Source: Pseudomonas sp. 8AS (GTDB taxonomy: Bacteria > Pseudomonadota > Gammaproteobacteria > Pseudomonadales > Pseudomonadaceae). Taken from it: DNA of 64,000 bases. Each line of letters opens with the position of its first letter. Position 1 is the stretch's first letter. The position numbers and the translations under genes were made by a program. The stretch is from the NCBI RefSeq assembly GCF_902506505.1, contig NZ_LR733406.1, positions 4,028,693 to 4,092,692 of the forward strand, read 5' to 3'. Shown here piece by piece: positions 35,480 to 44,247 of this stretch. The notes under the pieces are model-generated. The model saw only the letters and a list, made by a program, of their open reading frames with translations. It was not told where the DNA came from and did no database searches.

Positions 35480-36904
35480 TCAATCCTTGCTGCGAATCTT
35501 CTCGACAATCGCGGTGGTCGAGCTGTTCTCCACCAAACCCAGCACCCGCACTTCGCCACCATAGGCGCGGACGATATCGGCACCGACCACGCCCTCGATG
35601 CCGTAGTCGCCGCCCTTGACCAGCACATCCGGCTTGATTGCGCGCAGCAGGTTTTCCGGGGTGTCCTCGCTGAAGCTCACCACCCAGTCCACCGCGCCGA
35701 GGCCGGCCAGCACGGCCATGCGCCGGTCGACCGAGTTGATCGGCCGACCCGGCCCTTTCAGGCGACTGACCGAGGCATCGTCATTGACCGCCAGCACCAG
35801 GCGATCGCCCTGGGCGCGGGCCTGCTCCAGGTAGGTCACGTGGCCGGCGTGGAGAATGTCGAAGCAGCCGTTGGTGAAGACGATCTTCTCGCCGTGGGCG
35901 CGGGCATCCTCGATCACCACCAGCAGCTGCTCCAGGCTGACCACGCCGCGCTCGGAGCCCTGCTCGCGCTGCACCGCCCGGCGCAGCTCCGGCGCACTGA
36001 TCGCCGCGGTGCCCAGCTTACCGACCACGATGCCGGCGGCCAGGTTGGCCAGCGCCACCGCCTGCGGCAGCTCCTCGCCGGCGGCCAGGCTGGCGGCCAG
36101 GGTGGAGATCACCGTGTCGCCGGCACCGGTGACGTCGAACACTTCGCGGGCACGGGCCGGCAGGTGCAGCGGCGCATGCTCGGGGCGCAGCAGGGTCATG
36201 CCGTGTTCGCCACGGGTAACCAGCAGCGCGCCCAACTCCAGTTCCTGCATCAGCTTGGCGCCGCGACTGACCAGCTCGGCCTCGTCGGCGCAATGGCCGA
36301 CGATGGCCTCGAATTCGCTGAGGTTCGGCGTGATCAGGCTGGCGCCGCAGTAGATGGAGAAGTCCTTGCCCTTGGGGTCGGCCAGCACCGGAATGCCCTT
36401 GGCCCGCGCCAGCTGGACCAGGGCCTGGTGGTTCTGCAGCGCGCCCTTGCCATAGTCGGACAGCACCAGCACCTTGACCCCGTCGAGTAGACCATCGACG
36501 TCAGCGGCCAGGGCCTCGGCATCGGTATGGAAGGGTTCCTCGAAGTCCATGCGCAGCAGCTGCTGGTGGCGGCTCATGACGCGCAGCTTGACGATGGTCG
36601 GCTGGTCGTCGATGCGCTGGAAGTGCGCCTGTACGCCGGCGGCATGCAGGCTGTCGGTGAGGCTGTGGGCCGCCTCGTCGCGCCCGGTCACGCCGACCAG
36701 TAGCGCCGGCGCGCCGAGCGCGGCGATGTTCAGCGCGACGTTGGCCGCACCGCCCGGACGGTCCTCGATCTGCTCGACCTTGACCACCGGCACCGGCGCC
36801 TCCGGGGAAATCCGCGAAGTGCCGCCGTGCCAGTAACGGTCGAGCATGACATCGCCGACTACCAGCACGGCAGCCTGATCGTAACGGGGCATGGACAACT
36901 TCAT
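35480..36904 (-). CDS. hldE: Bifunctional heptose 7-P kinase / heptose 1-P adenylyltransferase
   Basis: HldE supplies ADP-heptose for the LPS inner core. The 474-residue product has an N-terminal ribokinase-like domain (VLVVGDVMLDRYWHGG; PGGAANVALNIAALG; the anion-hole motif DVTGAGDTVIS) and a C-terminal nucleotidyltransferase domain with FTNGCFDILHAGHVTYL near 344-360 and the KGGDYGIEGVVGAD segment. GGAG stands five bases before the ATG. It lies 38 bases downstream of msbA on the same strand, the known Pseudomonas order, and its stop precedes the acyltransferase gene by about five bases. Confidence 0.96.
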   Translation of the reverse strand: MKLSMPRYDQAAVLVVGDVMLDRYWHGGTSRISPEAPVPVVKVEQIEDRPGGAANVALNIAALGAPALLVGVTGRDEAAHSLTDSLHAAGVQAHFQRIDDQPTIVKLRVMSRHQQLLRMDFEEPFHTDAEALAADVDGLLDGVKVLVLSDYGKGALQNHQALVQLARAKGIPVLADPKGKDFSIYCGASLITPNLSEFEAIVGHCADEAELVSRGAKLMQELELGALLVTRGEHGMTLLRPEHAPLHLPARAREVFDVTGAGDTVISTLAASLAAGEELPQAVALANLAAGIVVGKLGTAAISAPELRRAVQREQGSERGVVSLEQLLVVIEDARAHGEKIVFTNGCFDILHAGHVTYLEQARAQGDRLVLAVNDDASVSRLKGPGRPINSVDRRMAVLAGLGAVDWVVSFSEDTPENLLRAIKPDVLVKGGDYGIEGVVGADIVRAYGGEVRVLGLVENSSTTAIVEKIRSKD

Positions 36905-36942
36905 GGGGACTCCGAAGCCAAAAATAGCGGTCGCGTAGTTTA

Positions 36943-38751
36943 TCAGGCGATATCTGCGGGAGCGTCTTGGTCGAGCCCCAGGGCATGCAGACGCGCGTAA
37001 AAGCCGTTCCGGGCCAGCAATTCGAGATGAGTGCCGCGCTCGACGATCTGGCCCTGATCCATCACCAGAATCAGGTCGGCCTTTTCGATGGTCGACAAGC
37101 GGTGGGCGATGACCAGCGTGGTACGCCCCATCATCACCCGATCGAGGGCAGCCTGAATATGCCGCTCGGACTCGGTATCGAGGGCCGAGGTTGCTTCGTC
37201 CAGCACCAGCACCGGCGCATCCTTGAGCAGGGCACGGGCAATCGCCAGACGCTGGCGCTGCCCACCCGAGAGCAGAACGCCGTTTTCACCCACCTCGGTA
37301 TCCAGCCCTTTAGGCAGCTTGTCGATGAATTCCTTGGCGTAAGCAGCCTCGACCGCCTGCTCGATCGCTTCGCGGGGTGCGCCCGCCAGATCACCGTAGG
37401 CAATATTATTCGCGACTGTGTCATTGAACAGGGTGACCTGCTGGGTAACTAGGGCAATATGCCGGCGCAGGTTGCGCAACTTGTACTCCTCGACATCCAC
37501 ACCATCAAGCAGGATCTGCCCGGTTTCATGGTGGTAGAAGCGCGGAATCAGGTTGGCCAACGTCGATTTGCCGCTGCCCGAACGCCCCACCAGAGCGATC
37601 ATCTGCCCCGGCTCGGCACTGAAACTGATGTCATCGAGGACCCGTTTCTCGCTGCCCGGGTACTGGAAGCTGAGATTGCGAATCTCCAGAGTGCCACTGA
37701 CCCGCTCGCGCTCGACGCTGCCCTGATCGACCTCAGGGGTCTCATCAAGCTGCTCGAAGATGCTTTCGGCACCAGCTACCCCTTTCTGGATCGTCGAGCT
37801 GACTTCGGACAGCTGCCGAATCGGTTTGGGCAGCAGACCGGCCGCGGTGATATAGGCAACCAGATCGCCGGCCGTGGCATCACCACGCAGGAACAGCACA
37901 AGGAACATCAGCACCGCCATGGCGCTGTAGATCACCAGTTGCAGCATTGGCGTGTAAACCGCACCAGTCTTGGTCATGCGCAACTGCTTGTCGGTATTGT
38001 CCTGGCTCGCATTTACAAAGCGCCCGGACTCATAGGCCTCTCCGCCAAAACTGCGGACGACCCGATAACCCTGGATAGTCTCGGAAGCAACATGGGTCAC
38101 ATCGCCCATGGCCACCTGGATTTTCTTGCTCTGCTTGCGAAACTTCTTGCTGGCACTGGTCACCATCAGACCGATCAGCGGCAGGATCGCCAGCATCACC
38201 AGGGTCAGTTGCCAGTTCATCCACAGCAGGTAGGCAAACAGGAAGATCACCGTCAGCCCCTCACGGATCACCACCTTGATAGCGTCGGTGGCGGCACCGG
38301 TGACCATCGTGACGTTGAAGGTGATTCGCGAGATCAGGTGACCGGAATTGTGGCTGTCGAAATAACGATTGGGCAGCGCCAACAGACTGTCGAACAGTGC
38401 GATGCGCAAGTCATGCACCAGCCCCAGCGAAACCCTGGCCAGGAAATAATTGCCTAAGTATGAGCCGACTCCCTGCCAGGCCGCGATCAGCACGATAAGC
38501 AGCGGTACTGTCTGCAGCAGCTGCAGGTCGCGCAAGTAGGGCACGCTGGGGAAAAGCACCGCTTGCGGATTGCTCAGACCATCGACGAAGTACTTGAGGA
38601 TGCCAGCCAGCATCGGCTGGGTCGAAGCAAAGATGACATAACCGAGAATGCTGACCATGAACAGGCCGGCATAGGGCCTGACATAACCGAGCAGGCGAAG
38701 GTAGATCTTCAGACTGGATGCCTGGGCAGCATCGGAGGACTGGTCGGCCAT
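36943..38751 (-). CDS. msbA: Lipid A flippase MsbA (ABC transporter)
   Basis: MsbA flips core-lipid A across the inner membrane. The 602-residue product is a half-transporter with six membrane helices in the first 320 residues and a C-terminal ATPase domain: Walker A LVGRSGSGKSTL, signature LLSGGQRQRLAIARAL, Walker B VLVLDEATSALD and H-loop VIAHRLST. The start at MADQSSDAAQASSLKIYLRL is preferred over an upstream TTG. It is divergent from waaL, with about 75 bases between them, and is followed by hldE. Confidence 0.96.
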   Translation of the reverse strand: MADQSSDAAQASSLKIYLRLLGYVRPYAGLFMVSILGYVIFASTQPMLAGILKYFVDGLSNPQAVLFPSVPYLRDLQLLQTVPLLIVLIAAWQGVGSYLGNYFLARVSLGLVHDLRIALFDSLLALPNRYFDSHNSGHLISRITFNVTMVTGAATDAIKVVIREGLTVIFLFAYLLWMNWQLTLVMLAILPLIGLMVTSASKKFRKQSKKIQVAMGDVTHVASETIQGYRVVRSFGGEAYESGRFVNASQDNTDKQLRMTKTGAVYTPMLQLVIYSAMAVLMFLVLFLRGDATAGDLVAYITAAGLLPKPIRQLSEVSSTIQKGVAGAESIFEQLDETPEVDQGSVERERVSGTLEIRNLSFQYPGSEKRVLDDISFSAEPGQMIALVGRSGSGKSTLANLIPRFYHHETGQILLDGVDVEEYKLRNLRRHIALVTQQVTLFNDTVANNIAYGDLAGAPREAIEQAVEAAYAKEFIDKLPKGLDTEVGENGVLLSGGQRQRLAIARALLKDAPVLVLDEATSALDTESERHIQAALDRVMMGRTTLVIAHRLSTIEKADLILVMDQGQIVERGTHLELLARNGFYARLHALGLDQDAPADIA

Positions 38752-38827
38752 GCGCTCACGCTGTGACGTTACCAAAAGGCCGCATAGCTTAGCACAGCAG
38801 CTGCCTCTTCCCGGCTAATGCATTAAG

Positions 38828-40054
38828 ATGCCGTCCCCACAAGTAGCAATCGCGACTATTCAAGTGCAGACCTCACAATCACTGACAAGCTCAGCCAGAG
38901 CGTCTCTGGATAATTTTATCGTTCACTACTGGTTAGTGCTTGGCTATGTCGTGCTACTGACCGGCCTTTTCTGGGTTCCCTCCGGCAGCCTTTATACCAA
39001 ACTGTACTACGCTCTAACGGCGCTCCCCGCACTGATCGGCCTGGCAATCGCGCCACGCAAACTGTGCATGACTGTACGCGAGCCGATCATCTTTGCCTTT
39101 ATTGCGATCGCGGCCTGGCTACTCATCAGCCTCTGCTGGACGCAAACTGACAACAGCCAGCTCAAGCTAGCCAAGCGGCCACTGTACGTTTTCCTGCTCT
39201 TCGCATCGTGCGCCTTGATCGCCTCCAAGAATGAGCAACTCCTACTTGGCGCGCTGCGCATCGCCGCCATCCTGGCCGGGTTCGCCGCGCTGGCCAACCT
39301 GCTCATCCACCTGAGCAGCAACCCACTTACGAGCCGTATGATCGGCACGGGCGGGCTGCGTAACCCCCTGCTCAGCTCTCATGTATTCGGTTTCTTCTGT
39401 ACCTACTGGGTTGCCAGCTGGCTGGTGCGCAACGAACGCCTTGCCTGGCTGCCGCTACTGCTGGGCCTCCCGCTCGTGACCGCGCTCTTGGCCACCGGGT
39501 CGCGCACACCGCTGCTTGCACTGACCATGACTTGTGCCTGGATGCTGCTCATGGTTGGTAAAAGGGCGCTCTACCCCTTGACCATGATTGCGCTAGCGGC
39601 CTGTTCCCTCATTATTTTACAACCCGACATTTTGTTAGAGCGCGGAGCTTCCTTCCGCCCGCAACTGTGGAGCGAAGCTTTGCGCCAGGCCAGCGAGCAG
39701 CTGTGGCTCGGCCAAGGCTACGACAGCAGTTTCGTATTCAAGATCGCCGGGCTCGAATATGCACTGAGCGACCCACATAATGTTGAGCTGGCCGTCTTAC
39801 TGGAACTTGGCCTGATCGGCCTAGCTCTGTGGCTGCTGATGCATGGACTTGCCCTTATCCGCTGCCTGCAACTCAGGCATGAGCGCCAGTTCCAGCTGGT
39901 TTCCGCCCTGATCGTCTACGGACTCTGCGCAGGCCTGTCGGAAGGCAGCAACTTCCTTTCCAGGCCCAACGAGAACTGGTTCATCATCTGGATACCGCTA
40001 GCGCTGATCGCAGCCCTGTCGATAGCCCAGCGCTTGCGAGCGACCACGCAGTGA
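38828..40054 (+). CDS. waaL: O-antigen ligase family protein (WaaL-like)
   Basis: WaaL-type ligases attach O antigen from undecaprenyl pyrophosphate to the lipid A core in the periplasm. The 408-residue protein is strongly hydrophobic with about ten membrane segments, and has the Wzy_C-type features TGSRTPLLAL and, after the large periplasmic loop, LGQGYDSSF and SDPHN with the catalytic-region His. Position next to msbA matches waaL of P. aeruginosa. Codon use is less GC-biased than the flanking housekeeping genes, as common for O-antigen functions. It ends in GTGA overlap with a kinase-like gene. Confidence 0.85.
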   Translation: MPSPQVAIATIQVQTSQSLTSSARASLDNFIVHYWLVLGYVVLLTGLFWVPSGSLYTKLYYALTALPALIGLAIAPRKLCMTVREPIIFAFIAIAAWLLISLCWTQTDNSQLKLAKRPLYVFLLFASCALIASKNEQLLLGALRIAAILAGFAALANLLIHLSSNPLTSRMIGTGGLRNPLLSSHVFGFFCTYWVASWLVRNERLAWLPLLLGLPLVTALLATGSRTPLLALTMTCAWMLLMVGKRALYPLTMIALAACSLIILQPDILLERGASFRPQLWSEALRQASEQLWLGQGYDSSFVFKIAGLEYALSDPHNVELAVLLELGLIGLALWLLMHGLALIRCLQLRHERQFQLVSALIVYGLCAGLSEGSNFLSRPNENWFIIWIPLALIAALSIAQRLRATTQ

Positions 40055-40722
40055 AAGTGCTCCAGCCCGAGGAACTGGATGCACTGCTGCACGGTGCCAA
40101 AGTCATCGAAGAAGATGGCTACGGCCTCAAGGTCGCGCGCCTTGCCGATGGAGACTTCCTCAAGCTCTACCGGCGCAAGCGACTGATGTCCTCAGCACTG
40201 TGGTTGGCTCCGGCACAACGCTTTGCCGACAATGCCAGGCGCCTGCAGCAACTCGGCCTCACCGCCCCCACCATCGTCGACACCCTGCTGATCCCGCAAC
40301 GAAAACTCAACGGAGTGCGCTACCAGCCACTGCCCGGACAAACCCTGCGCGATCACTACCGCGCCTTGGGACCACAGGAGCGCGACGGTGAAGTCGAGCG
40401 TTTCGGCGCACTCCTCGGCCAACTGCATCAGCTCGGCGTGTACTTCCGCTCACTGCACCTGGGCAATGTGCTGTGCCTGCCGGACCGGACCTTTGGCCTG
40501 ATCGACCTCTCCGACATGACGATCAGCGGCAAGCCGCTCAGCCGCTGGAAGCGCAAGCGCAACCTGCAACATATGCTGCGCTACAAGGAAGACAGCACCT
40601 GGCTGACCCAGGAACACGGCTCAGCCCTGCTAAACGGCTACTGCCAGCAGTGCGGCAACAAGAGCGCGGAACGCCTCGCCAAGGATCTGCAGCGCCTGCG
40701 CCCCAGCGGAGACAGGCCATGA
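40051..40722 (+). CDS. Kinase-fold LPS protein with altered catalytic loop
   Basis: A 223-residue protein of the WaaP/InaA kinase-like superfamily, corresponding to PA4998, which I recall as a 'toluene tolerance' protein. The probable ATP-binding Lys is 38 (FLKLY). The catalytic loop reads FRSLHLGNV at 132-140, so Ser134 stands where HxD kinases have the catalytic Asp, while the metal-binding Asp is kept (LIDLSDM, 150-156). The start is GTG, overlapping waaL (GTGA); the end overlaps the acetyltransferase (ATGA). It may be a pseudokinase or use an atypical mechanism. Confidence 0.78.
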   Translation: MKVLQPEELDALLHGAKVIEEDGYGLKVARLADGDFLKLYRRKRLMSSALWLAPAQRFADNARRLQQLGLTAPTIVDTLLIPQRKLNGVRYQPLPGQTLRDHYRALGPQERDGEVERFGALLGQLHQLGVYFRSLHLGNVLCLPDRTFGLIDLSDMTISGKPLSRWKRKRNLQHMLRYKEDSTWLTQEHGSALLNGYCQQCGNKSAERLAKDLQRLRPSGDRP

Positions 40723-41342
40723 GCAAGCTGCTGCAGCGCCTGCAACGACTACTTGGACGCAAACCGCCGAAGCTGCCGAAACTGCTCAGGGCCCAGGCGA
40801 AATTCAGCCAGCGCTACCCCCATTACAGCATTGGCATCGGGACCTACGGGATGCCGCAGGTGCATGACTGGAACGAAGGGGCGACGCTGAAGATCGGCGC
40901 TTACAGCTCGCTGGCCGGCAATGTGCAGATCTACCTGGGTGGACATCACCGCACCGACTGGGTCAGCTGCTTTCCATTCCCGGCATTTGTCGAGGAAGCG
41001 GCACATATCGCGGACTATGGTGGCACGCGTGGCGACGTCGTCATCGGCAGCGACGTGTGGGTCTGCTCAAACAGCATCATCCTGTCCGGGGTCACGATTG
41101 GCCACGGCGCAGTCATCGCCAACGGCAGCGTGGTAACCCGTGATATCGCGCCTTACGCCGTGGTCGCCGGCAACCCGGCACAACAGGTGCGCTGGCGCTT
41201 TACGGAAGAGCAACGACAAGCCCTGCTCGAAACCAGCTGGTGGGACTGGCCGGAAGCAGAAGTCCGAGCCGTTGCACCCCTGCTCTGCTCCGCAGATATC
41301 GCAGCCTTTCTCGACTACGCGCGCCGGCGCTCAACCCAATAA
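40719..41342 (+). CDS. CatB-related O-acetyltransferase
   Basis: A 207-residue left-handed beta-helix acetyltransferase of the xenobiotic/CatB group. Key stretches are LKIGAYSSLAGNVQIYLGG followed by HRTDWVSCFPF, with the catalytic His of the family in GGHH, then DVVIGSDVWVCSNSIILSG, the HGAVIANGSVVTRDI coils and VVAGNPAQQVRWRF. It completes the waaL-kinase-acetyltransferase unit with ATGA coupling. The acceptor is likely a core or O-antigen sugar by context. Its last 12 bases overlap a convergent glycosyltransferase gene. Confidence 0.85.
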   Translation: MSKLLQRLQRLLGRKPPKLPKLLRAQAKFSQRYPHYSIGIGTYGMPQVHDWNEGATLKIGAYSSLAGNVQIYLGGHHRTDWVSCFPFPAFVEEAAHIADYGGTRGDVVIGSDVWVCSNSIILSGVTIGHGAVIANGSVVTRDIAPYAVVAGNPAQQVRWRFTEEQRQALLETSWWDWPEAEVRAVAPLLCSADIAAFLDYARRRSTQ

Positions 41343-42191
41343 CCAGCGCCACAGCGCGCGCAGCGTCTTGCCATTCCAGTAGCGCAACGGCAGCTGTGCC
41401 AGCAACTCGCGCGCGAGTGGTTTGTCGTCGGCCGCACACTTGAGCAGCATCGAGTTGATAAAACGCGCGCGCACCTTGCGGTAGGCCGGATGATCAGCGA
41501 AGCGCGCATAGGTCGCGAGCACCTGCTCGATCATGAAGCGCCGATTCTTGTAGGTATTGGCACCGTGCACGCGGTACTGCGCCAGCACATCGGGCAATAC
41601 ATCAATGAAATAACCGGCCCGGGTGATCTTGAGCTCGACCAGCAGATCCTCCAGCCGGATGCTCGGATCGAAGCCACCCACCTGCTCCAGCGCCTCACGC
41701 CGGAACAGCAGGGTTGGCGCAGGCGCGCCGGCCTTCTCGGAGCAGAATACATCCTCGAAGTTCAGCCGCCGAAATGGACGCGGCCGGTCACGCTTGGCCA
41801 GCGCATGCCCGGCGCCGTCGATGTGCTGGATATTGCCCGCGCAGATACCGACCTCGGGCTTGCCCTGCAGATAAGCCACCTGGGTCGCGATGCGCTCGGG
41901 CAGCATCACATCATCGGAGCCGAAAGGCGCGATCAACGCTCCCTGCGCCTGTGCAATGCAGTCATTGAGCGTGCGCGCCAGCCCCTGGTTGGCCTGCGCC
42001 CGGAAGGCGAAGCCATGCACCGCCTGCAACGCACTGATGCGCGCAACGCTGTCATCACTCGAACCATCGTCGACCACCAGCAGCTCGATGCGCGGATAGC
42101 TCTGCGCCAGCACACTGTTGATACAGGCCTCAATATAGGGCCCGTGGTTGTACGAAGCGATAATCACACTGACCAGCGGCAATTCACTCAT
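41331..42191 (-). CDS. Family 2 glycosyltransferase
   Basis: A 286-residue GT-A glycosyltransferase. The N-terminus PLVSVIIASYNHGPYIEACI, the VVDDGSSDDS donor-binding motif (about 36-45) and the GSDDVMLPERIA stretch with the metal-binding acidic residues are characteristic of GT2. The C-terminal part is helical with no membrane anchor. ATG at MSELPLV is used; an open extension upstream lies within the next gene. It is the last gene of the minus-strand core operon and overlaps the preceding GT4 gene by eight bases. The sugar transferred is unknown. Confidence 0.85.
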   Translation of the reverse strand: MSELPLVSVIIASYNHGPYIEACINSVLAQSYPRIELLVVDDGSSDDSVARISALQAVHGFAFRAQANQGLARTLNDCIAQAQGALIAPFGSDDVMLPERIATQVAYLQGKPEVGICAGNIQHIDGAGHALAKRDRPRPFRRLNFEDVFCSEKAGAPAPTLLFRREALEQVGGFDPSIRLEDLLVELKITRAGYFIDVLPDVLAQYRVHGANTYKNRRFMIEQVLATYARFADHPAYRKVRARFINSMLLKCAADDKPLARELLAQLPLRYWNGKTLRALWRWLLG

Positions 42192-43335
42192 GACCGCCCT
42201 CGCCTTTTGCTCCCGCCAGCATCTGCTCCAGCAGCTCACGGTACTGCCGGCGGAAATCCTCGATGGCATGAGCCCGGCACAGATAGGCGTAGGCCTGCTC
42301 GCCCTCCGCCGCTCGCGCCTCCGGGGAGAGACGCAGGACCGCCCGCAGCTGCTCGGCCAGCGCCGGCGCCTGCGCGACCGGGAAAGTGCGCCCGCCGCAA
42401 TCCTCGAGGATCGGGCGCAGGCTATCGATATCCGAACCGATCACCGGCAAGTGAGCACTCATGCCCTCCAGCAGGGCCAATGGCAAGCCTTCGCTGAGGG
42501 ATGGCATGACGAAGGCGTCAAAGGCGCGTACGTACTGCAAGGCATCCTCCTTCGCGCCGAGCAGCCACACGCGCCCCTGCAGGCCACTGTTCTGGATCAC
42601 AGCCTCCAGCTCAGTACGCGAACGCCCCTCGCCGATGATGGCCAGCATCGCACCCGGATACTCATCCTTGATCTGGGAAAAGGCCTGCAACAGATGGATA
42701 TGCCCCTTGACCGGAACCAGGCGGCCGATCGTGCCGAACACCCAGGCATCGGCAGGCAGCCCGAGCAGTTCGCGCGCCTGCGCGCGAGGGTGCTGCAGCG
42801 CTTCGGCACGGCGGATGTCGATGGCATTGTTGATCTGCCGGACATTGCCTTCACTGAAACCTGCGCCACAGTTCAGCAAGTCTTCACGCACCGCCCGCGA
42901 GACGCCGACAAAGCGCCAAGCGGAACTGCGCAGGCAGCGCATCTCCCAGCGCCGGTAGGCCCGATCATACTCGCCCAGGCCGTGCAACACGCCGATGCAG
43001 GCCGGAATCCGCAGCCAGCGGCCGAGAATCAGCAGCATGTTGATCGGTTTGAAGCGATGCGCAATCACCGCGTCATAGCCTTCAGCCCGGCAATGCTGGT
43101 AGAGCGCCCAGAGCACGCGCAGGCGCAAACCCTTGGTCGCCTGCTGGCTGAACTCGAAATAGATCGAACGCGCCGCCCGGCTTTCCGGTTCGCCCGGCCC
43201 GGGCCGTCCGCGAACGAAAGCAGTGGTCACCTCATAACGTTCTGCCGGCAGCGCCTGGATAACCTGCTCAGCCAGATCGGAAGCATTCACGTTGTAGCGG
43301 TTCTGCAGCTGCAGGACCTTGATCTTGCGTGTCAT
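42184..43335 (-). CDS. Family 4-type glycosyltransferase
   Basis: A 383-residue GT-B glycosyltransferase. Its donor-binding domain shows FGTIGRLVPVKGHIHLLQAF near 207-226 and the family signature FVMPSLSEGLPLALLEGMSA near 291-310, with the two Glu of the EX7E motif. The acceptor domain starts IKVLQLQNRYNVNASDLA. Both WapH (glucosyltransferase) and PA5001-like proteins of the P. aeruginosa core cluster are GT4-like, and I cannot tell which is the closer match. It lies three bases after the next GT2 gene in the operon. Confidence 0.83.
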   Translation of the reverse strand: MTRKIKVLQLQNRYNVNASDLAEQVIQALPAERYEVTTAFVRGRPGPGEPESRAARSIYFEFSQQATKGLRLRVLWALYQHCRAEGYDAVIAHRFKPINMLLILGRWLRIPACIGVLHGLGEYDRAYRRWEMRCLRSSAWRFVGVSRAVREDLLNCGAGFSEGNVRQINNAIDIRRAEALQHPRAQARELLGLPADAWVFGTIGRLVPVKGHIHLLQAFSQIKDEYPGAMLAIIGEGRSRTELEAVIQNSGLQGRVWLLGAKEDALQYVRAFDAFVMPSLSEGLPLALLEGMSAHLPVIGSDIDSLRPILEDCGGRTFPVAQAPALAEQLRAVLRLSPEARAAEGEQAYAYLCRAHAIEDFRRQYRELLEQMLAGAKGEGGHE

Positions 43336-43338
43336 GCC

Positions 43339-44247
43339 TTAGCCTCCCAGCCACAGACGCAGAGCCTTGCGTACATAGGAGCCCTTGAACAGCACGCGCC
43401 AGTCGCGCTTGAGTGCTGCGACAAAGAACGCCTTGGCGGCCGCCACATCGCCCTCCAGGTACGCGCTGCGAAACAGCGACAGGCTGCGCTGTACATAGAA
43501 CGCCGACTTCAACACCTGGAATGGTGCGCCCAGGCGCTCTGCGGCGAACACCTCATCGACCAGCGCCAGGCCACCCGCCTTGGCATGCTGGAACTGATGA
43601 CGCAGGCTGTCGTCGTGCTTGTGAATCAGCGCCAGCGGCTGATCCAGACGCGAGCACGGATAGTTGGCCAGCGCCTGGGCAAACACCGGAATGTCCTCGG
43701 CGCTGCGGAAAGCCTGCGGATATCGCCCACGCGCGAACACCTCGCGATGCATGACACAGGCGCCATTGGACAACGCCAGACGCTTGCCCAGCAGATAGGC
43801 ACGCAAACGCTCCAGCGCAGGTTCAGGCAGCACGCCCGGCTTGTGCTCGCGCGACTTGCCATCCTCGCTGACGGCAATGTGGGCACCGATCACCAGACGC
43901 GTCTGCGGCTGTGCCTGCAGGTGCTGGCGCACGGCCTGCAGGGCGCCGGGCGCCAGTTCGTCATCGGCATCGAGGAAGATCAGAAAATCGCCAGCGGCCT
44001 CATCGATACCCAGATTGCGAGCTGAAGCAGCGCCACCGTTGGCCTTGTGCACGGCGCGAAAGCGGCCGGCATGCCGCTCCAGCAAACGCGCCAGCACCTG
44101 CTGGCTGTCATCGGTCGAACCGTCGTCGATGACGATCAACTCGGCCGACTCATCCAGCTGTGCCAGCACCGACTCGACGGCACGCGGCAACACGGCCGCG
44201 TAGTTGTACGTAGGAATGACGACGCTAAGCAGCGGCTTAGCCGACAT
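43339..44247 (-). CDS. Family 2 glycosyltransferase (WapR-like)
   Basis: A 302-residue GT2 enzyme with LSVVIPTYNYAAVLPRAVES at the N-terminus, IVIDDGSTDDSQ at about 38-49, and FLIFLDADDELAPGAL carrying the DxD-like motif near 94-97. It resembles the core rhamnosyltransferase WapR by position and type, but the identification is not firm. It overlaps the carbamoyltransferase stop by 11 bases and is followed closely by the GT4 gene, so all belong to one transcript. Confidence 0.82.
   Translation of the reverse strand: MSAKPLLSVVIPTYNYAAVLPRAVESVLAQLDESAELIVIDDGSTDDSQQVLARLLERHAGRFRAVHKANGGAASARNLGIDEAAGDFLIFLDADDELAPGALQAVRQHLQAQPQTRLVIGAHIAVSEDGKSREHKPGVLPEPALERLRAYLLGKRLALSNGACVMHREVFARGRYPQAFRSAEDIPVFAQALANYPCSRLDQPLALIHKHDDSLRHQFQHAKAGGLALVDEVFAAERLGAPFQVLKSAFYVQRSLSLFRSAYLEGDVAAAKAFFVAALKRDWRVLFKGSYVRKALRLWLGG

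Noticed and set aside
42192..44025. Plus-strand open frame across the glycosyltransferase genes
   Set aside because: It is a shadow of the minus-strand GT4 and GT2 genes and shows no protein family features.
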